From Ascaphus truei (Eukaryota > Chordata > Amphibia > Anura > Ascaphidae), in the NCBI GenBank assembly GCA_036426205.1, contig CM071568.1, positions 217,797,123 through 217,861,122 of the forward strand: 64,000 bases of DNA. The letters are read 5' to 3'. Below the pieces are notes generated by a model. That model searched no databases, had not been told where the DNA came from, and saw nothing but the letters and a program-made list of their open reading frames with translations. A program made the translations under genes and the position numbers. Positions within the stretch are counted from its first letter, which is position 1. Each line of letters begins with the position of its first letter. Below, in pieces: positions 62,849-64,000 of the stretch.

Positions 62849-63288
62849 ACTGTAAATATTACTGTATATTCATTTGCATGTCTTAGACAGGTCTGCAACC
62901 TTGTCTTTCACCATTATCGCCCAGCACACAGCACTTCCACTGCAGCAAGGGATTCTGGGAAATGACATGCAAATGAGCATACAGTGCCACCTTTTATCTC
63001 AAGCTCACATTACATGAACAACCCTTAGTTAATGCATGCTGCTTTAGACACAGCTTTTAAGCAAGAGCTTGGGAGATGCAAAACCTGTAAACCCACTCAC
63101 AGACATGTTTCAACCTTGATGGGTATCATCAGTGTGAGGTTGGTTGCTGGCATTTGCTCATTTGAGATTAAGAGTCGGTAATCACCACACTTAAGGTTAT
63201 GGTGGTAAAAAAGTGACAAAAACCCTCCACAGTAAAGTATAAAGCAACTGTAAATATTACCGTATATTCATTTGCATGTCTTAGACAG
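62848..63288. repeat. 43-bp direct repeats 398 bp apart, enclosing a ribozyme candidate
   Basis: AACTGTAAATATTAC and 'gtatattcatttgcatgtct' followed by 'tagacag' occur at 62848-62890 and 63246-63288 with one difference. The enclosed DNA contains the hammerhead-like motif f on the minus strand. Direct repeats with hammerheads are known for Penelope-like elements and retrozymes. Confidence 0.75.
63096..63138 (-). ncRNA. Hammerhead ribozyme candidate, copy f (best match)
   Basis: On the minus strand: stem I CTCACA (63133-63138) with TGTGAG (63096-63101); core CTGATGA (63126-63132), exactly CUGAUGA; stem II with ACC/GGT pairs, a T-T mismatch at its base and a CATCAA loop; GAAA (63108-63111); then CATGTC, giving a minimal 2-bp stem III (AC/GT) and the canonical GTC cleavage triplet, with cleavage expected between 63102 and 63101. 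All conserved core bases are present. The very short stem III is known from dimer-acting type I hammerheads of retroelements. Confidence 0.65.
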
Positions 63289-64000
63289 CATACAGAACAC
63301 CTACAAGCTCAAATTGAACCCCCAAAATACCCACAACATATATATAAGCATATAAGTTTCACAGAGGAGTGCTACTGAGCATGGCAATTTATATTTAAAA
63401 CCAGAGACATAACATAAAACACAGACAAAAGCTCAGTGCACATCCAGAGAAACTTATACGGTACAGCCTAAATATACATGTATAAATAACTAATAAATAA
63501 AATGGTCTTTTAGTTTAACATTTTGGCCAAATTGTTGTAAGCCCTTGAGCCAAATTTCACGGAAGACCACGTTCAAGGGTCCCTACACTAATATAAATTC
63601 TTAATAACCTGTGCATTGCCAGGAAGAATGATTTATAATAAATCTGTCAATGTGAGTTGCAAAAGTTCTAAGTCTGATTGAAGCTTTTATTAACCTGTAC
63701 ATTACCAGGAAAAGCACTCTGCAATAGATTTGTCACAATCACACTGCATGCAGGCAAGTTCCCCTGATAGTTGGAGATGCCATGGAGTGAGCTTTTAACC
63801 ATTTAAATGTGGGAGGGAGTGAGCTTCAATTGGATAGGAGGTTGCCACCCTCCAAAACAGCCAAGACTAGTTGCACAAGAATTATAAAACATACAGAACA
63901 CCTACAAGCTCAAATTGAACCCCCAAAATACCCACAACATATATATAAGCAATAAGTTTCACGAGGAGTGCTACTGAGCATGGCAATTTATATTTAAAAA
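63289..64000 (+). repeat. 601-bp-period direct repeat, second copy cut by the window end
   Basis: 'catacagaacacctacaagc' starts at 63289 and again at 63890. The next 110 bp are nearly identical (small indels near 63350 and 63950). The second copy runs off the window. The 490 bp between the matching parts contain no gene. It is either a tandem satellite or the pair of terminal repeats of a retroelement. Confidence 0.8.

Overview
The window looks like repeat-dense vertebrate chromosomal DNA, most likely from an amphibian (probably a frog or toad). The basis is the mix of Ty3/gypsy LTR elements, Tx1/L1-type, L2/Rex-like and RTE LINEs, Tc1/mariner and hAT-like DNA elements, CpG-rich LTRs and many (TA)n tracts. 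This is an inference from repeat content; no species was identified. I see no intact conventional multi-exon host gene, and no tRNA, rRNA or CRISPR. The only cellular-type coding sequence is a divergent, apparently intronless forkhead (FOX) reading frame at 2227-2786. It has one stop and one frame change after the DNA-binding domain.

Layout. 1-4000: a solo Ty3/gypsy LTR with perfect 5-bp target duplication (308-1335) inside a duplicated segment, the forkhead frame, a 190-bp tandem duplication with splice-like borders, and a second solo LTR (3166-3640). 4000-6070: CA microsatellite, a hammerhead-ribozyme-like motif (4566-4606) and three spaced hairpins. 6075-17960, minus strand: a large Ty3/gypsy element with recognisable RT, RNase H and integrase, all broken. 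Its LTR is interrupted by a complete, younger, related LTR element (6308-11881). That inner element encodes a short Gag-like protein followed, in the same frame and separated by only two stop codons, by a long Pro/Ser/Glu-rich frame in place of pol. 18000-22400: AT-rich DNA, a CCAAT/CRE/TATA-bearing segment, a LINE interrupted by a hAT-like MITE, and an inverted repeat. 22399-27533: another LTR element pair without recognisable pol. 27640-36660: RTE LINE pieces, MITEs, L1 ORF1 pieces separated by a solo LTR (32160-33584) and a 331-bp foldback element, and a gypsy 5' LTR plus gag start. 36950-39880: hAT-like termini enclosing GA- and GTGACAGGG-type minisatellites. 40000-44000: a Tc1/mariner relic and a CpG-rich MITE with five NotI octamers. 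44100-47425: a second copy of the minus-strand gypsy, internally deleted. 48500-57360: VNTR, palindromes, long-TIR MITE, microsatellites and the 3' part of a plus-strand chromodomain gypsy with its 3' LTR. 58500-64000: palindrome-rich repeat complex with a solo LTR of the inner-element family (60005-61882), a GGTGTCC-type minisatellite, the best hammerhead candidate (63096-63138) and a 601-bp-period direct repeat running off the window.

Two stories stand out. First, six separate repeats carry the same hammerhead-like RNA architecture, with compensatory changes in both the catalytic-core pair and stem II. Second, a non-autonomous LTR family (inner element plus solo copy) appears to live beside, and inserted into, its pol-bearing relative. 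The LTRs of this family carry conserved NRF1-like palindromes.
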